NCBI GenBank assembly: GCA_033296705.1
Contig: MU856842.1
Span: 1 to 64,000 of the forward strand
Length of the DNA stretch: 64,000 nt
Source: Chaetomidium leptoderma
Taxonomy: Eukaryota; Ascomycota; Sordariomycetes; Sordariales; Chaetomiaceae
Reading direction: 5' to 3'
Positions within the stretch are counted from its first letter, which is position 1, and the number at the start of each line of letters is the position of its first letter. Positions 10,889-21,040 of the stretch are shown piece by piece. Under the pieces are notes generated by a model. The model saw nothing but the letters and a program-made list of their open reading frames with translations. It did no database searches and was not told where the DNA came from. Position numbers and translations under genes: made by a program.

Positions 10889-11275
10889 ATGGCGGACAAC
10901 GAGAGACGGGCCGACGAGGCCCAAGTTCTCGAGGCTGAACTCCTGATAGAGTCGGAGGTGATGATCGAGAAGGAGAAACGGGCGAAGAAGCGCTACAATG
11001 AGCTTGTGATGAAGATGTTCGCTCGGCTCCGCGTCGATATGCGACGGGGACAAAGGGAGCTCCGGAACGCATGCCACTACACCGACCAGCGACTGGACGC
11101 GACCATCAGCCTATACACCAGGCGCCCAACGCGCGACGATTGGCAGAGGATGCTTCAAACGCAACAAGCGCAAGAAGAGCAGCTTGCCAGCCTCAAGGAG
11201 ACGGTGGACGCGATGCGACAGGAACTTTACGTTCAACGGGACTTGGTGGCTTTCCTAAGGGCATTTGCAGAGTAG
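10889..11275 (+). CDS. Small coiled-coil protein, function unknown
   Basis: An open frame of 128 residues from ATG 10889. The frame stays open upstream to 10739 but without an ATG, so 10889 is the first possible start in this exon; an upstream exon cannot be excluded. The protein is almost wholly charged helix (Glu, Arg, Lys, Gln, Ala) with heptad-like hydrophobics, for example 'LEAELLIESEVMIEKEKRA' and 'EEQLASLKETVDAMRQEL', and lacks Cys-rich or membrane segments. In style it is like the coiled-coil gene at 17812-18420. I do not recognise a family. Base composition is similar to other genes of the window, which supports real coding. Likely lineage specific. Confidence 0.4.
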   Translation: MADNERRADEAQVLEAELLIESEVMIEKEKRAKKRYNELVMKMFARLRVDMRRGQRELRNACHYTDQRLDATISLYTRRPTRDDWQRMLQTQQAQEEQLASLKETVDAMRQELYVQRDLVAFLRAFAE

Positions 11276-13428
11276 GCTGGCATCATACCTATCGACGAGG
11301 GGGTGGATAACGTGGTTACAGCAGGAAGCTGTCATGGTTGGGGCCACAGTCATCAAGGACATTTCATCAAGGGGGTGGGTGTAGTTTTGGCCGTGAAAGT
11401 CTGGTGACTTTCTTTTCATCGAGAGGGCTCATACAAGCTAGCCTACCCAGGTTCAGGTCATCAACACATTCCGTCTCCAAGAGTGGAAGTTGGCTGTGTG
11501 TTTGCCAACATTGGCGACACCATCCACTAGACGGAGGTATCCGATGAAATGATGGAACGCCCAAACATGGGGGTATGTGACGCCGATTCCATGTCAGATC
11601 CGGCTCGATAGGTGTCTCACGTAGGGCTTATGTAACCCAACATGCATGAGGAACGCCAACGAACCTTTACCCAGCGCCGAAAAGCGAGCGTGCAGGGTCG
11701 TCGCCCCGATCGAGCCCCCGGTAATGCCGGATCTGGATCGGAACCCTCGAGGCAAGTTCCGAAATGCTACGTGGGCCGCCGAAATAAACAAACCAGCCGT
11801 GCGAGGTTTCTGATTCAGCTCCCGTAGAATCCGAGGCTATATGACTTCTCCCCTGGTTGATTTATACCTTGCGAGATTGCCGGTTCAAGCGCATAAACCG
11901 CCTATCCGCGTGCGTGGGGGCCACCCGGCTTCCAACCGGGCGTGGCAAAAAGAAAAACACACAGATTTGCCAATGGCCTTTGTGGCGGCTTCACAACGAC
12001 TTCTCCAGAAGGGCGGGCGCCCACCGGCTTGTTGATTGATGCTTTGATGGTCTTGGCTCGGCGGCACGAGTTGCTTCCGAGAATAGCAGCCCCATTCCCA
12101 CCCAAATCATGCGTGCCGCTAGTTTGCTGTTCTTCCCCGACCAGAGAATGCCCGAGTCATGATGTCGGGCAATGGGAGGCCTAAGGTACTGTGTATGTAC
12201 ACAGGTGACAGGACTGTGTTGTGTCAGATTCATTATGCCTTGCCTGGCCCCTAATAATTGACGTGCGGCCCTGTGTCCGGACTCGGCCCTTCTTGGTCCC
12301 TTTAAGGAGGGACGAGGGAGTAGACCTATCCCATGTGAGCGTCTGGGACTGGGAGCGTCCTCGGCTGGTCGTCCCGGCCCGGCTCAAACAAGTATGTACG
12401 AGTATTACCCATGGCTTACCCATCGCGCTTGTCGGCGGGTGGCTGCAAAGAGGGTTGAAACCCGGAGCCGGATCCACCCGGCTTCGTGAGTACACGAGTT
12501 CAAGGCTGGGCTTTTCACTGCGTGATACATAAAGTTGATGAGACCGGAAAAAAAGAAAAAAAGAAAGACGAACAGGAAGAGAAGTCTGAGGTTCAAAGAA
12601 AAACAAGACCCAAAGAATGAACAATCAAGAGGAATGGTTTGGGTCGGCTGTCCTCGAGAAACAATGTGATTATTGCGTACTGCTGCTGTTAGCCAAGTTT
12701 GAGATGGAGACGCCATGGATTCGATTGCACATGGCAACGATGGCATTTGCCGCCCGTTGGACGGATCTCGCGGCACAAAGAAGCGAGGGCGCTGGGGAAA
12801 GGGCAAGTGGATCAAGCTGCAAGCCGCAACCGCCCTAGAGCGGGGAACGCGACTTGGTACATTAGTTCGGCGCCGCCCAGTCCTGAAGCCTGTCTGCTAA
12901 CAAACAGACTGGTGTCGCGGGAAATAAAAGAACGAAGAGGGGGGTCTCCATGTTTCAGGTGGTCCATTCGTGCCCTGATTCCAAGTTGCTTTGGGAAGTG
13001 GCCCGTTGGGGATATAGGTTTGGACTTTGGAGTCGGAATCGGCGCGAGAGCGAGAGCGAGAGCGATGCTAGGTAGAATCTCATGGAATCCCAGCTCGGCG
13101 TCAAGATGTCGACCGGGAACAGCTTGCTTGGCCTCGGAGAAAACCGTTGTGAGCCCAGCTTCCAAGTTGCCCGTCCGCGCCTTGGCTTTGCTGGGGAAAG
13201 GGACAAAGACGTTGGCAGAGAGAAGCCGAGGACGAAGCTTTGCTTGGGCGCCTGTTGCGGTTAACTAGGGCCTCCAGGGGCCAGACCCACTCTGCTGGGC
13301 AGCCTCTAGGGCAACCTGGGCCTGTTTTGGGCTGTGGGGCCGCCTGCCCTAAGACTGATTTGGCGGACCGGAATCTGATGTTGCGGTTGGTCCAGGTTGA
13401 TCTAGTTCATCAGCGACCACACACCATC

Positions 13429-13452
13429 GAACCACCGAACCACCGAACCACC
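13429..13452 (+). repeat. Short tandem repeat, GAACCACC x3
   Basis: Three perfect copies of an 8-bp unit in the far upstream region of the cellobiohydrolase gene. About 160 bp further on (13612-13642) the word GATCAAC recurs three times. Confidence 0.85.
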
Positions 13453-14040
13453 GACAAGCACTGCGTGCATGACGGCCGCAATATCGGCAAATTGCGCAAA
13501 CACCCGCGTCCCCGGTTTTGCGTCCCAGTCGCTTGGGGAGTTGATTGATCGCCGTTTAAGCCTCAGGCCTGGAGCGACGACATGGCTTGGTCGTCCCAAC
13601 ACCGTAGACCCTGATCAACAAGATCAACCTGATCAACCGATCTGCCCCTTGGCTGCGTTTTGACGTTTCCCACCATCATGGTCGCGGTGTTGACGTGCTG
13701 CGACCGCGGCAACGAGCCAAGTCCGAAGTCTGGGGCCGTCGCCGGCACCCCGACGCGAATGCGGGGGAAAGAGAAGCCAGGCCTTTTCAAGCGCAGGCTG
13801 TGGGGAACCCAGGCCATGTGGTGGCGCCCTCGCCCAGAAATCGCTTGTCGGAGCAAATAACTGCAGGTGATGCTCTCGGCAACCGTCGACTCCGCTAACT
13901 ACCTGAGGTGGGTAGTTGGCGTCTTCGTGACACCAGGGCTGAGTGCTGGCTGATGAGAGAGCGGGAACCGTGGGCGGCACGCCGGATCGCATCTGCGCAG
14001 AGTCGGTGTCACAGAGTGTCAAAAAAGCGTCGCCAAAACC

Positions 14041-14096
14041 CCTCGAAAAGGCCTCGAAAAGGCCTCGAAACCCCCTCCAAAAGCCCTCGAAAAAGC
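14041..14096 (+). repeat. Imperfect tandem repeat of an 11-bp CCTCGAAAAGG unit
   Basis: Two perfect copies of CCTCGAAAAGG are followed by decayed ones (CCTCGAAACCC, CCTCCAAAAG, CCCTCGAAAAAG). It lies 790-840 bp upstream of the cellobiohydrolase start codon, so it may sit in the distal promoter. Confidence 0.8.
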
Positions 14097-14780
14097 CCAA
14101 TCGTCACCAGGCCACCGCGCGTTGTCCCGGGCGAACTGGGAACCCCAAGTTGCACTCGGCGGATGCCCTCCGTGACACCCCTGACGACCTGGTTGCCAAA
14201 ATACCAAACCCTCCAATGAACGGCAGTTGCCCCTGTCGACCCGCTGGTAACCTTAATCATTTCCATCGCTCGGCTCCACGTCCTCCACGATGCCTTCAGT
14301 CTGTGCTCAGGCTAGCCTCCGCCGCGGCGACCATGATGTGACATCGCTGCCCGGAGCGCCCAGCCGCTATCGATGCTTTGGGCATGTCGCCCACCAGCGT
14401 CCCATCCAGCAACCTCCCTCGCCCCACCCTCACCATCCCACGCCGACGTCCTCACCAAGCACAACCGACATGGCCCTTCGGCCCTCGCCCAGGGACTGTC
14501 CCGAATGAGCCAGCCATGATGCTGCTGCCCTCTTTTCCGTTGGTCCTCCGGCGTCCCCAGCCCCGAGATGACGCTGGTGGCGGGCGAACCGGCACACATA
14601 GGCTCGAGTGTCGACGGGCCGCGTGCCGCCTCCACGACGCCGTGACCTTCTCCCTTTGTTGGTGGCGTTGGCAGGGCTGTGAGTGCTAGGTGGACGGCGT
14701 TCCCGGCGAACCGCAAGGGGCGGCTGGCGACCTGGGGGAGTTGACGATAGATGGGGCGATGTGACAAGTCGACAAGCGGC

Positions 14781-14787
14781 TATATAA
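14781..14787 (+). promoter_or_regulatory. TATA box of the cellobiohydrolase gene
   Basis: TATATAA lies 95 to 101 bp upstream of the start codon at 14882, a typical distance for strongly induced fungal cellulase genes. The preceding GGC makes GGCTAT, which fits the loose GGC(A/T)3 core recognised by XYR1/XlnR-type activators. Confidence 0.75.
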
Positions 14788-14881
14788 CTTGAGTTTCCCG
14801 GCGCCCCAACAGCCCCTTCTGATCTCGCAACCCTCATCATTGATCACGCAACTGCCCGTCATCCCTTGCACATCCTCCATC

Positions 14882-16552
14882 ATGTACGCTAAGTTCGCCG
14901 CCCTCGCCGCCCTCGTGGCCACCGCCTCTGCCCAGAGCGTGTGCAGCCTCACCGCCGAGACGCACCCCTCTATGCAGTGGTCCAAGTGCACGTCCGGCGG
15001 CAGCTGCACCAGCGTTGCGGGTTCCATCACCATCGACGCCAACTGGCGGTGGACTCACCAGCTCTCGTCTGCCACCAACTGCTATGACGGCAACAAGTGG
15101 GATACCTCCGTCTGCAAGGATGGTGTTTCTTGCGCCGCCAAGTGCTGCGTCGACGGCGCCGAGTACAGCAACACCTATGGTATCACCGCCAGCGGCAACT
15201 CCCTGAACCTCAAGTTCGTCCAGAAGGGCCAGTACTCGACCAACATTGGCTCGCGTACCTACCTGATGGAGAACGAGACCAAGTACCAGAGTAAGTCCGG
15301 TTAACCCGCAACACCAGACCAACAAAGTCGGTTATCCTAACCAGTGTGTCCAACAACAGTGTTCAACCTCCTCGGCAACGAGTTCACCTTTGATGTCGAT
15401 GTCTCCAACCTCGGCTGCGGCCTCAACGGTGCCCTGTACTTCGTGTCCATGGATGCCGACGGTGGCCTCTCCAAGTACTCGGGCAACAAGGCTGGTGCCA
15501 AGTACGGTACCGGCTACTGCGATGCCCAGTGCCCCCGCGACCTCAAGTTCATCAACGGTGAGGCCAACTCGGAGGGCTGGTCCAGCTCGACCAACGACCC
15601 CAACGCCGGTGCCGGCAAGTATGGCAGCTGCTGCTCTGAGATGGATATCTGGGAGGCGAACAACATGGCCACTGCCTTCACCCCCCACCCTTGCACCACC
15701 ATCGGCCAGCTCCGCTGCCAGGGCGACGCTTGCGGCGGCACCTACAGCTCGGACCGCTACTCCGGTGTGTGCGACCCCGATGGATGCGACTTCAACTCGT
15801 ACCGCCAGGGCAACAAGACCTTCTACGGCAAGGGCATGACCGTCGACACCACCAAGAAGGTCACTGTCGTCACCCAGTTCTACAAGAACTCGGCTGGCCA
15901 GCTCTCCGAGATCAAGCGCTTCTACGTCCAGAACGGCAAGATCATCCCCAACTCCGAGTCCACCATCCCCGGTGTCGCGGGCAACTCCATCACCCAGGAC
16001 TGGTGCGACCGCCAGAAGGCCGCCTTTGGCGACCAGGGCGACTTCAACGCCAAGGGTGGCATGCTCCAGATGGGCAAGGCCCTCGAGAAGCCCATGGTCC
16101 TCGTCATGTCCATCTGGGACGACCACGCCGTCAACATGCTCTGGCTCGACTCGACCTTCCCGGTCGACAAGGCCGGTGTCCCCGGCGCCGAGCGCGGTGC
16201 CTGCGCGACCACCTCGGGTGTCCCCGCCGAGGTCGAGGCCCAGGTCCCCAACTCCAACGTTGCCTTCTCCAACATCAAGTTCGGCCCCATCGGCTCCACC
16301 GTCGCCGGCCTCCCCTCGGATGGCGGCAACGGCAACCCCAACCCCGTCTCGAGCTCCAGCGTCCGCCCCCCGGCCTCGACCTCGACCACCAAGCCCTCGA
16401 CCACCAGCAGTGCCACCAACCCCGGGAACACTAGCGGTCCCAAGGCTGGGCACTATGCTCAGTGCGGCGGTAACGGCTATAACGGCCCGACCGTGTGCGA
16501 GTCTCCCTACACCTGCAAGAAGCAGAACGACTGGTACTCCCAGTGCCTCTAA
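14882..16552 (+). CDS. cbh1: Cellobiohydrolase I, GH7 with C-terminal CBM1
   Basis: Two exons (14882-15290 and 15360-16552; intron GTAAGT...ACAG, phase 1) give 533 residues. Residues 1-17 are a signal peptide ending ATASA before the usual N-terminal Gln. The GH7 catalytic domain covers about 18-455. The retaining catalytic motif E-x-D-x-x-E is intact as EMDIWEANN, with Glu230 as nucleophile, Asp232, and Glu235 as acid/base (preprotein numbers), very near the well-known 212/214/217 of mature T. reesei Cel7A. Many Cys fit the disulfide-rich fold and tunnel loops. A Ser/Thr/Pro linker (about 460-495) leads to a CBM1 of 33 residues with all expected Cys and the flat-face aromatics (HYAQCGG ... 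WYSQCL). The secreted enzyme releases cellobiose processively from the reducing ends of cellulose. Expect cellulose induction and glucose repression. Confidence 0.97.
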
Positions 16553-17489
16553 ACGCCGCGCCCCGCAGTGGTGAGAACGTTTTGAGAGCGACGGGAACCT
16601 TTTGATGACGACGACGGAGGAGTAATGAACGAGCTGCATGCATTGGCAGGCATCCTTTGACTGTACATAGTTCTTGTCTTGATGCATGACCGGGGCTTTT
16701 CTTCCTTTACTTCAAGTACATAAATTGATGCATTGATCTTGATCTTTACGGGTCTGTTCCGGTTTATCTCAATGTGGCATGTAGTGGTGCATTGATATTG
16801 ATGATCTTCACGAGCCTGTGCCAGTCTTCCTTCCAGTGTGACATTGTGTTTCAACAGCTTCGGGAATGAGGTGACGCTCAGGGGTGCCACGTGACCATCG
16901 GCGCGCTTTTACCATGCATAACCCCAACCCTGCTCAACCCCTTTTCTTTTTTTCTTTTGTCCACACCCTCTACATCTGTAACTGTTGACCTGGTTGATGC
17001 CGGCCTTGATCCAGGACTGACCCACACTTCCCTGCCAACCTTAGTACCTGGTATTTTAGGGGAGAGAGAATAAGAATCGAAGAGAAAAGAAGAAAGATAA
17101 ACGATATCAAAGAAAAATAAAATCGTTACCAAGATTGCAAAAATAGAGATGTTCATCTCAGGGGGGCAATCGTCCGGCTTCGAGGTCCGCGCTCTGTAGC
17201 ACTGGGAGCTGTCGCCGTTTGAAGACATCTCTGTTCCACGCGAAATCAAGCCGATCGAGTGCCAAATCAAGGTCCGACAGCAATCAAAGTCCCGACCAAG
17301 TCCGCCAACAAACCAACGGAATGCACGATCAGCAACCCCTCTTTGTGTGTGCTCGGTTTGTGCCAAACCTGTATGTACCACAGTAGGTACTGGCACTTCC
17401 TTTGTGGCCCAACGTACGTGAGAGCAGAAACTATACCGTCACGGCTCTGGTGCAGCCCCTACGGACTTGTGTGAAAGGGTCTCTGTCTG
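16553..17489. other. Cellobiohydrolase 3' flank and gene-poor sequence
   Basis: Contains the 3' untranslated region of cbh1. A minus-strand frame (16878-17396) has an internal ATG at 17228 followed by a Cys-containing head and a hydrophobic stretch (FAILVTILFFFDIVYLSSFLF) that could be a membrane helix, but the hydrophobic part coincides with a purine-rich dispersed repeat (17076-17148), so I do not call it a gene. Confidence 0.5.
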
Positions 17490-17566
17490 TCCTCGACTTT
17501 TTGCAGGTGTAGTGAGACTCGCACACGGTCGGGCCGTAACCTGTTCGAGAGTGAGCTATAATGCTC
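17490..17566 (-). pseudogene. Relic of a CBM1 coding sequence, inverted relative to cbh1
   Basis: Read on the minus strand, this segment matches the DNA coding the cellulose-binding module of the cellobiohydrolase about 1 kb upstream. From the ACGGCCCGACCGTGTGCGAG word (identical in both) the match continues for about 41 bases with two differences (CCC to CAC; AAG to AAA), and the translated words GPTVCES and YTCKK are shared. Towards the N-terminal side only the TGCTCA/CATTAT neighbourhood is recognisable with a deletion that removes the QCGG Cys; after YTCKK the sequence diverges and the final WYSQCL is lost. No GH7 catalytic sequence is next to it. It is therefore a partial, decayed copy in opposite orientation, either from the neighbouring gene or from another CBM1 gene. 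Confidence 0.8.
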
Positions 17567-17811
17567 AAATTCACAAAGAATATTATCGGGAGATAGCTTG
17601 AGAATACCATCCCCAGCACTGCCCAACGCCCCCTGTTGAACCCACCGACCAGAGAATAACGTGAATTGCATTGAGAAAGAAAGTAATAATTGTACATCAA
17701 ATGGCTCATCTCCCTCGCTAGAGTTCTTGCCACAGGCCCACAGCAACCCATCGATCACCAAATGGCAAACGCCCAAAAGAGGCCAAAGACCATCAAACGG
17801 CCACTCGGTTT

Positions 17812-18420
17812 CTAAGAACTAGTTTCAGCCCGGCTCATCTGATCCTTGATCGCCTGCACTCCAACCTCCATGGTGGCAACCAGGCTGCCCTGGGCTGTCA
17901 CTAGCGTTTCCAACCGCGTGATTTGTTGTCTCAAGTCCTGGGTTCCAGGCTCCAGGGCCGCAATCAGGCTGTCTTGGGCTTCCACTAACTTCTGCAGGTC
18001 TGCCACCATCTTTTCTAGCTGTACGAGTTGTTGTCTCACGTCCAGGACCGCAGCCTTGGAATAGTCCTTGGACATTGCCGTTTTGACGGATACTCTGGTA
18101 TCGTGTTTCTCCTGCTGCATCTCCTCCATCTTGCATCGGGTAATCTCGGCAATAAGGGCATCAATCTTTGCCATCGCCGATCGGGCCATAATCGATGCGG
18201 TACTGCCGTCGTCCTCCTCGGCGGGCGTTGACTTGTGAGGAGGATGCTCGGAGAGAGGTCCAGATGGCTTTGCGTGCAATTCTTCTTGCTTCAACCGCTC
18301 TTCTTCCACCACGCCCATGGGCATGAACTCCTTGGCCGTCGGGGATTCGTCGCAATTGCGAAACGGGTCTCTCTCGTCCGCCCGCTGCTGCTGCGGCGCG
18401 CCAGAGTTACCGTCGCTCAT
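17812..18420 (-). CDS. Coiled-coil protein with internal heptad repeats, function unknown
   Basis: Single exon of 202 residues, ATG at 18420, stop at 17812. The first 75 residues are polar and disordered (Gln, Glu, Asp, Pro). Residues about 75-200 form two long helices with an evident internal duplication: the pattern 'RQQLVQLEKMVADLQKLVEAQDSL' type is followed about 30 residues later by 'RQQITRLETLVTAQGSL', so a unit [RQQ-x2-LE-x-LV-x-AQ-S-L] occurs twice. No Cys, membrane helix or known enzyme motif. Upstream sequence (18430-18540) contains a good donor (GTAAGT, minus strand) and a TAG acceptor before the ATG, so a 5' leader intron is possible. Unrecognised family, probably lineage specific; coiled coils indicate self-association. 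Confidence 0.5.
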   Translation of the reverse strand: MSDGNSGAPQQQRADERDPFRNCDESPTAKEFMPMGVVEEERLKQEELHAKPSGPLSEHPPHKSTPAEEDDGSTASIMARSAMAKIDALIAEITRCKMEEMQQEKHDTRVSVKTAMSKDYSKAAVLDVRQQLVQLEKMVADLQKLVEAQDSLIAALEPGTQDLRQQITRLETLVTAQGSLVATMEVGVQAIKDQMSRAETSS

Positions 18421-19136
18421 CTATTTTGGGTCAGCTAACGCTCGTGATTTGCCGTTGAATATCGTTGAATTGTATATAGAATACTCTAGCTGCTAGCAGT
18501 CAGTAGCTTCGACAACTTACGGTTATTAACGTCGGCCTGGTTGCCGTCGCTGCGTTGGCTCGATCGCGTCCTGTCACTACAAACCACCTTGGGTCGAGTG
18601 TTAACTTATGTTGCATTTAATACAGTTCTGTCTTGCAGTCTTGAAGATCGAGCTGTGGAATGACACTTACCGAGAATTACGCGCCTTTGGAAGGGAAGGC
18701 GGCGTTGTGTATTTGTGGTTGCTGCCAAAGTGCCACAGGTGGTTGCGGGATGTGGCAAGAGGAACCTGGAAGAATTCCTTTAAAGGGTTCAGGTTGCTTG
18801 TCGCCGTCACGAGTGCAGGAAGGAGCAACCGAAACGGGAAAATAAACTTTTCGATAATATTCCAAATTTTCTTACTCCGTGTGTAATTACACAACAGGAT
18901 TCACATCCTATTCCACGCAATCTTTTCCGTCACTCGCACTAAACCCATCGACGTCAACGCTAGTATTCTTCTTCGATATTAATTTCTCGCGACCTCGATT
19001 TTCTTGTCTCCACTCTCTTCCGTAAACCCCCCAGGTTCCTTTGTTGTTAGGATGCCTTCCAACGGTAATGGACCTTTGAACTATGCTGCGATCTATAATA
19101 GCTTGCTAACCCTTCCCAAGCTCTTGTCCAAGAAAG
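18421..19136. other. Intergenic between divergent small genes
   Basis: Upstream of both the coiled-coil gene (minus) and the PIP-box ORF (plus). A short frame from ATG 19052 (42 codons) overlaps the start of the PIP-box ORF in another frame and could act as an upstream ORF. Nothing else is seen. Confidence 0.5.
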
Positions 19137-19466
19137 ATGACCTCCACCACCGCAACCCAGCGGTCAATCACCGACTTCTTTGAAACCCGTCGCCGCCGGC
19201 CTCCCTTACCAACTGACGCCAACTTCTCCCACACGTCGATACCGACCTTCCTTCACCCGCCAACGCCATCCACCCCCAACCCCGCCGACGCTAGCCCTCC
19301 CCCACGCGTTGACACTAACAAAACTTACGCTATTTCCCGCCCTACAAAACGTCAGCGGGGGAACAACGTCACACCGTCATCGAACAACAAGAGCAAGGAC
19401 GCTCAAGTTTCAGACAACGAGGACGAATCGATAAACCGTTTTTCCAGAGAACGACGAAGACAATAA
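19137..19466 (+). CDS. Small PIP-box (PCNA-interacting peptide) ORF
   Basis: An ORF of 109 residues whose N terminus holds QRSITDFF at residues 8-15, an exact match to the PCNA-interacting PIP box consensus Q-x-x-(I/L/M)-x-x-(F/Y)-(F/Y), followed at once by a basic run (ETRRRR) as in high-affinity PIP peptides. The rest is Pro/Ser/Thr-rich and disordered with a basic KRQR patch, as is usual for PIP-carrying linkers. Family knowledge: PIP peptides bind the sliding clamp PCNA in the nucleus. The ORF stops shortly before a possible continuation in a different frame, so it may be a truncated or frameshifted gene rather than a complete one; an overlapping upstream ATG (19052) would also reduce its translation. 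Function is inferred only from the motif. Confidence 0.4.
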   Translation: MTSTTATQRSITDFFETRRRRPPLPTDANFSHTSIPTFLHPPTPSTPNPADASPPPRVDTNKTYAISRPTKRQRGNNVTPSSNNKSKDAQVSDNEDESINRFSRERRRQ

Positions 19467-19543
19467 TACCTAGGGACAATGCGGTGAGTGATACCCAACT
19501 TTCGCTTTGGGGGTAGGTTACGAAACTAACTTGAATGATGTAG

Positions 19544-19890
19544 GGACTACCAAAGCGTTCCTGTGACGCCTGGTCCTTGCCACTGCACGACACCAAAGCA
19601 ACCCTCGGCGGCATCGACTATAATGTCGTCGAGAAGAACGGGTGGATCAGGATAGGGATGCAGCCTATCAAGGAATATCCATATGTCCAGACAGCTTCGG
19701 TATCACAGGCCAAGTCGTTGATTGGGGCCTTCGTCCGTGGCAATCTTCTCGAGGTCGACTCAAAGTTGCCTGGGAACGAAGGGAATAGAGAGCAGTCCTC
19801 GAACAATTAAGAACCGGCAAATTTGGCCCAGTTGTTCGGCATGTACTCAGGTCCTGGGAACCACGCAAGCTTTTCAGACGATGGTTCTTT
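19544..19890 (+). pseudogene. Decayed gene fragment, paralogue of the inverted fragment at 20267-20989
   Basis: Begins after a good acceptor (GATGTAG, 19537-19543). One frame runs to 19810 (words GGIDYNVVEKNGWIRIG, EYPYVQTASVSQAKSLIGAF); from about 19788 the coding signal moves to another frame, where 'RTGKFGPV' and 'LRSWEPRKLF' are encoded. These words are also encoded in the inverted copy. A stop lies just before the second frame, so a frameshift has occurred. The sequence then breaks off at a pyrimidine-rich tract (19890). I do not recognise the protein family. Confidence 0.5.
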
Positions 19891-19894
19891 TCTT

Positions 19895-20040
19895 GATATC
19901 GTTTACTTTCTTCTTTTTTCCTGAACTCTTTTTTCTCCCCCCCCTTTTCTTTTTCCTCCGCTTATTACTTTTGTCTTTCTTATTTCTATTCTTTCTTCTT
20001 CTTCCCTTTTTCTATTCTTCTTTTCTTTCAGTCCCCTATA
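19895..20040 (+). repeat. Polypyrimidine tract
   Basis: About 140 bp that are almost only C and T on the plus strand, beginning with a TTGATATCGTTTACTTTCTT block whose complement occurs at 17095-17115 and 21375-21400. Confidence 0.85.
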
Positions 20041-20266
20041 AGCCGAGAAGTAGTTTAGGATTCATCAGCCTTAGTGTTACAGGGAGAGTTGTATCAGCAG
20101 ATATAAAAAACTTGGTGAAAGACCTCTGGGTTGGGGTGGTGGAAGTTTCTTTTGAGCAGGAACTTGGGAAAGGCCAGGACTTGGCGATATGATAATGGCA
20201 GTACGAGTGAAGGGTCTATCGTACCGTCGGAGGTCATTTTGGAAGGAGGGGAAGCGCCTGGACGCT

Positions 20267-20989
20267 TCACGAGAGGTTGATATGGCTAGCGCATCGCCCC
20301 CGTATGATACCCTGAATCCTCCTCCCACACAGATGATGTGTCCACCAGTAGATGGTCCGCACTGGGTACGTCTGACCCGCTGCCTCCGCATGTTTCTTGC
20401 ACCCTGTTTGCATCCTCCTGAGCATTGCCCTTGCAGTGGTATACAGCGTGTTCCAACCCCAAATCCCATTGGCGTGGGGTCTCGACAGGATGTGGAACAG
20501 ATAGAAGGCTCGGGCATTGCTAGACGCCGATGCGGTCGTCAAATCTTTGGTCAGTCACCGTGTGTGAGGTCGTACTTGTAGGCGATCTTGGTCAGCCACT
20601 GGTAGACTGTCCCCCATGCGATGGTGTTTGACTCGGGGACAGATGCCCCGAATTAGCCGAATGGGACGTTTTCGAAAAGCTTGCGTGGTTCCCAGGACCT
20701 GAGTTCATCACGACCAACTGGGCCGAATTTGCCGGTTCTCACTTCTTCGAGGACTGCTTTCTGCTTCTTCTGGTCCCCACTGTGTCCACCGCTCAATTTG
20801 AGCCTTGTGGTCCAACGTGCAGTGGAAGATCTTGGTCATGACTGCCGCGTTGCACAATGCTGTGTATGTCCAAGTCCTGGCCGCCTTCTGTCGTTGAAAA
20901 TCGGGCTCCTTGTGTATCCTCAGGTACTCCCTAAGTAACGGGAGGACTATGACCGGACGTCCGCGCTTGAGAAGATTCAACGACACCAT
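20267..20989 (-). pseudogene. Decayed gene, paralogue of 19544-19890, with in-frame stop and frameshift
   Basis: Minus-strand reading starts at ATG 20989 (MVSLNLLKRG). A first frame carries 'LLREYLRIHKEPDF' and 'IFHCTLDHKAQIERW'; near 20760 the signal shifts frame to 'QKKQKAVLEEVRTGKFGPV' and 'LRSWEPRKLFENVPFG', which then meets an in-frame TAA (about 20653). The frame continues beyond it ('ESNTIAWGTVYQWLTKIAYK'), and after a possible intron a last open stretch follows ('GIWGWNTLYTTARAML', 'YPVRTIYWW') to a stop at 20267. Protein-like composition throughout with two lesions indicates a pseudogene. Family not recognised; the words do not remind me of any common transposase. Confidence 0.5.
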
Positions 20990-21040
20990 GATATTGCAGA
21001 CATTGGGTTGCGCGTGGTGTAAGTACTGTTTTTTGACGAC

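Larger units (their letters stand above)
11276..14780. other. 3.5 kb gene-poor region upstream of the cellobiohydrolase gene
   Basis: No gene can be supported. Many chance frames exist but change strand and lack domains. The last 1-1.5 kb must contain the cellulase promoter; C/GTGGGG-like words that could bind a CreA/CRE1 repressor are frequent but not diagnostic at this GC content. One TTAGCC (reverse GGCTAA, the core bound by XlnR/XYR1-type activators) lies near 12688, and GGCTAT overlaps the TATA box. Short tandem repeats are listed separately. Confidence 0.5.

Noticed and set aside
15332..16687. 451-codon minus-strand frame opposite cbh1
   Set aside because: Shadow of the highly biased GH7 gene; repetitive Val/Gly/Asp/Leu composition and no domain.
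16878..17228. Possible small membrane protein on the minus strand
   Set aside because: The hydrophobic segment is the translation of a purine/pyrimidine-rich dispersed repeat, so the apparent helix is a compositional effect.
20077..20517. 146-codon minus-strand frame
   Set aside because: Overlaps the better supported decayed frame at 20267-20542 in another register; the alternative frame keeps the protein-like words.
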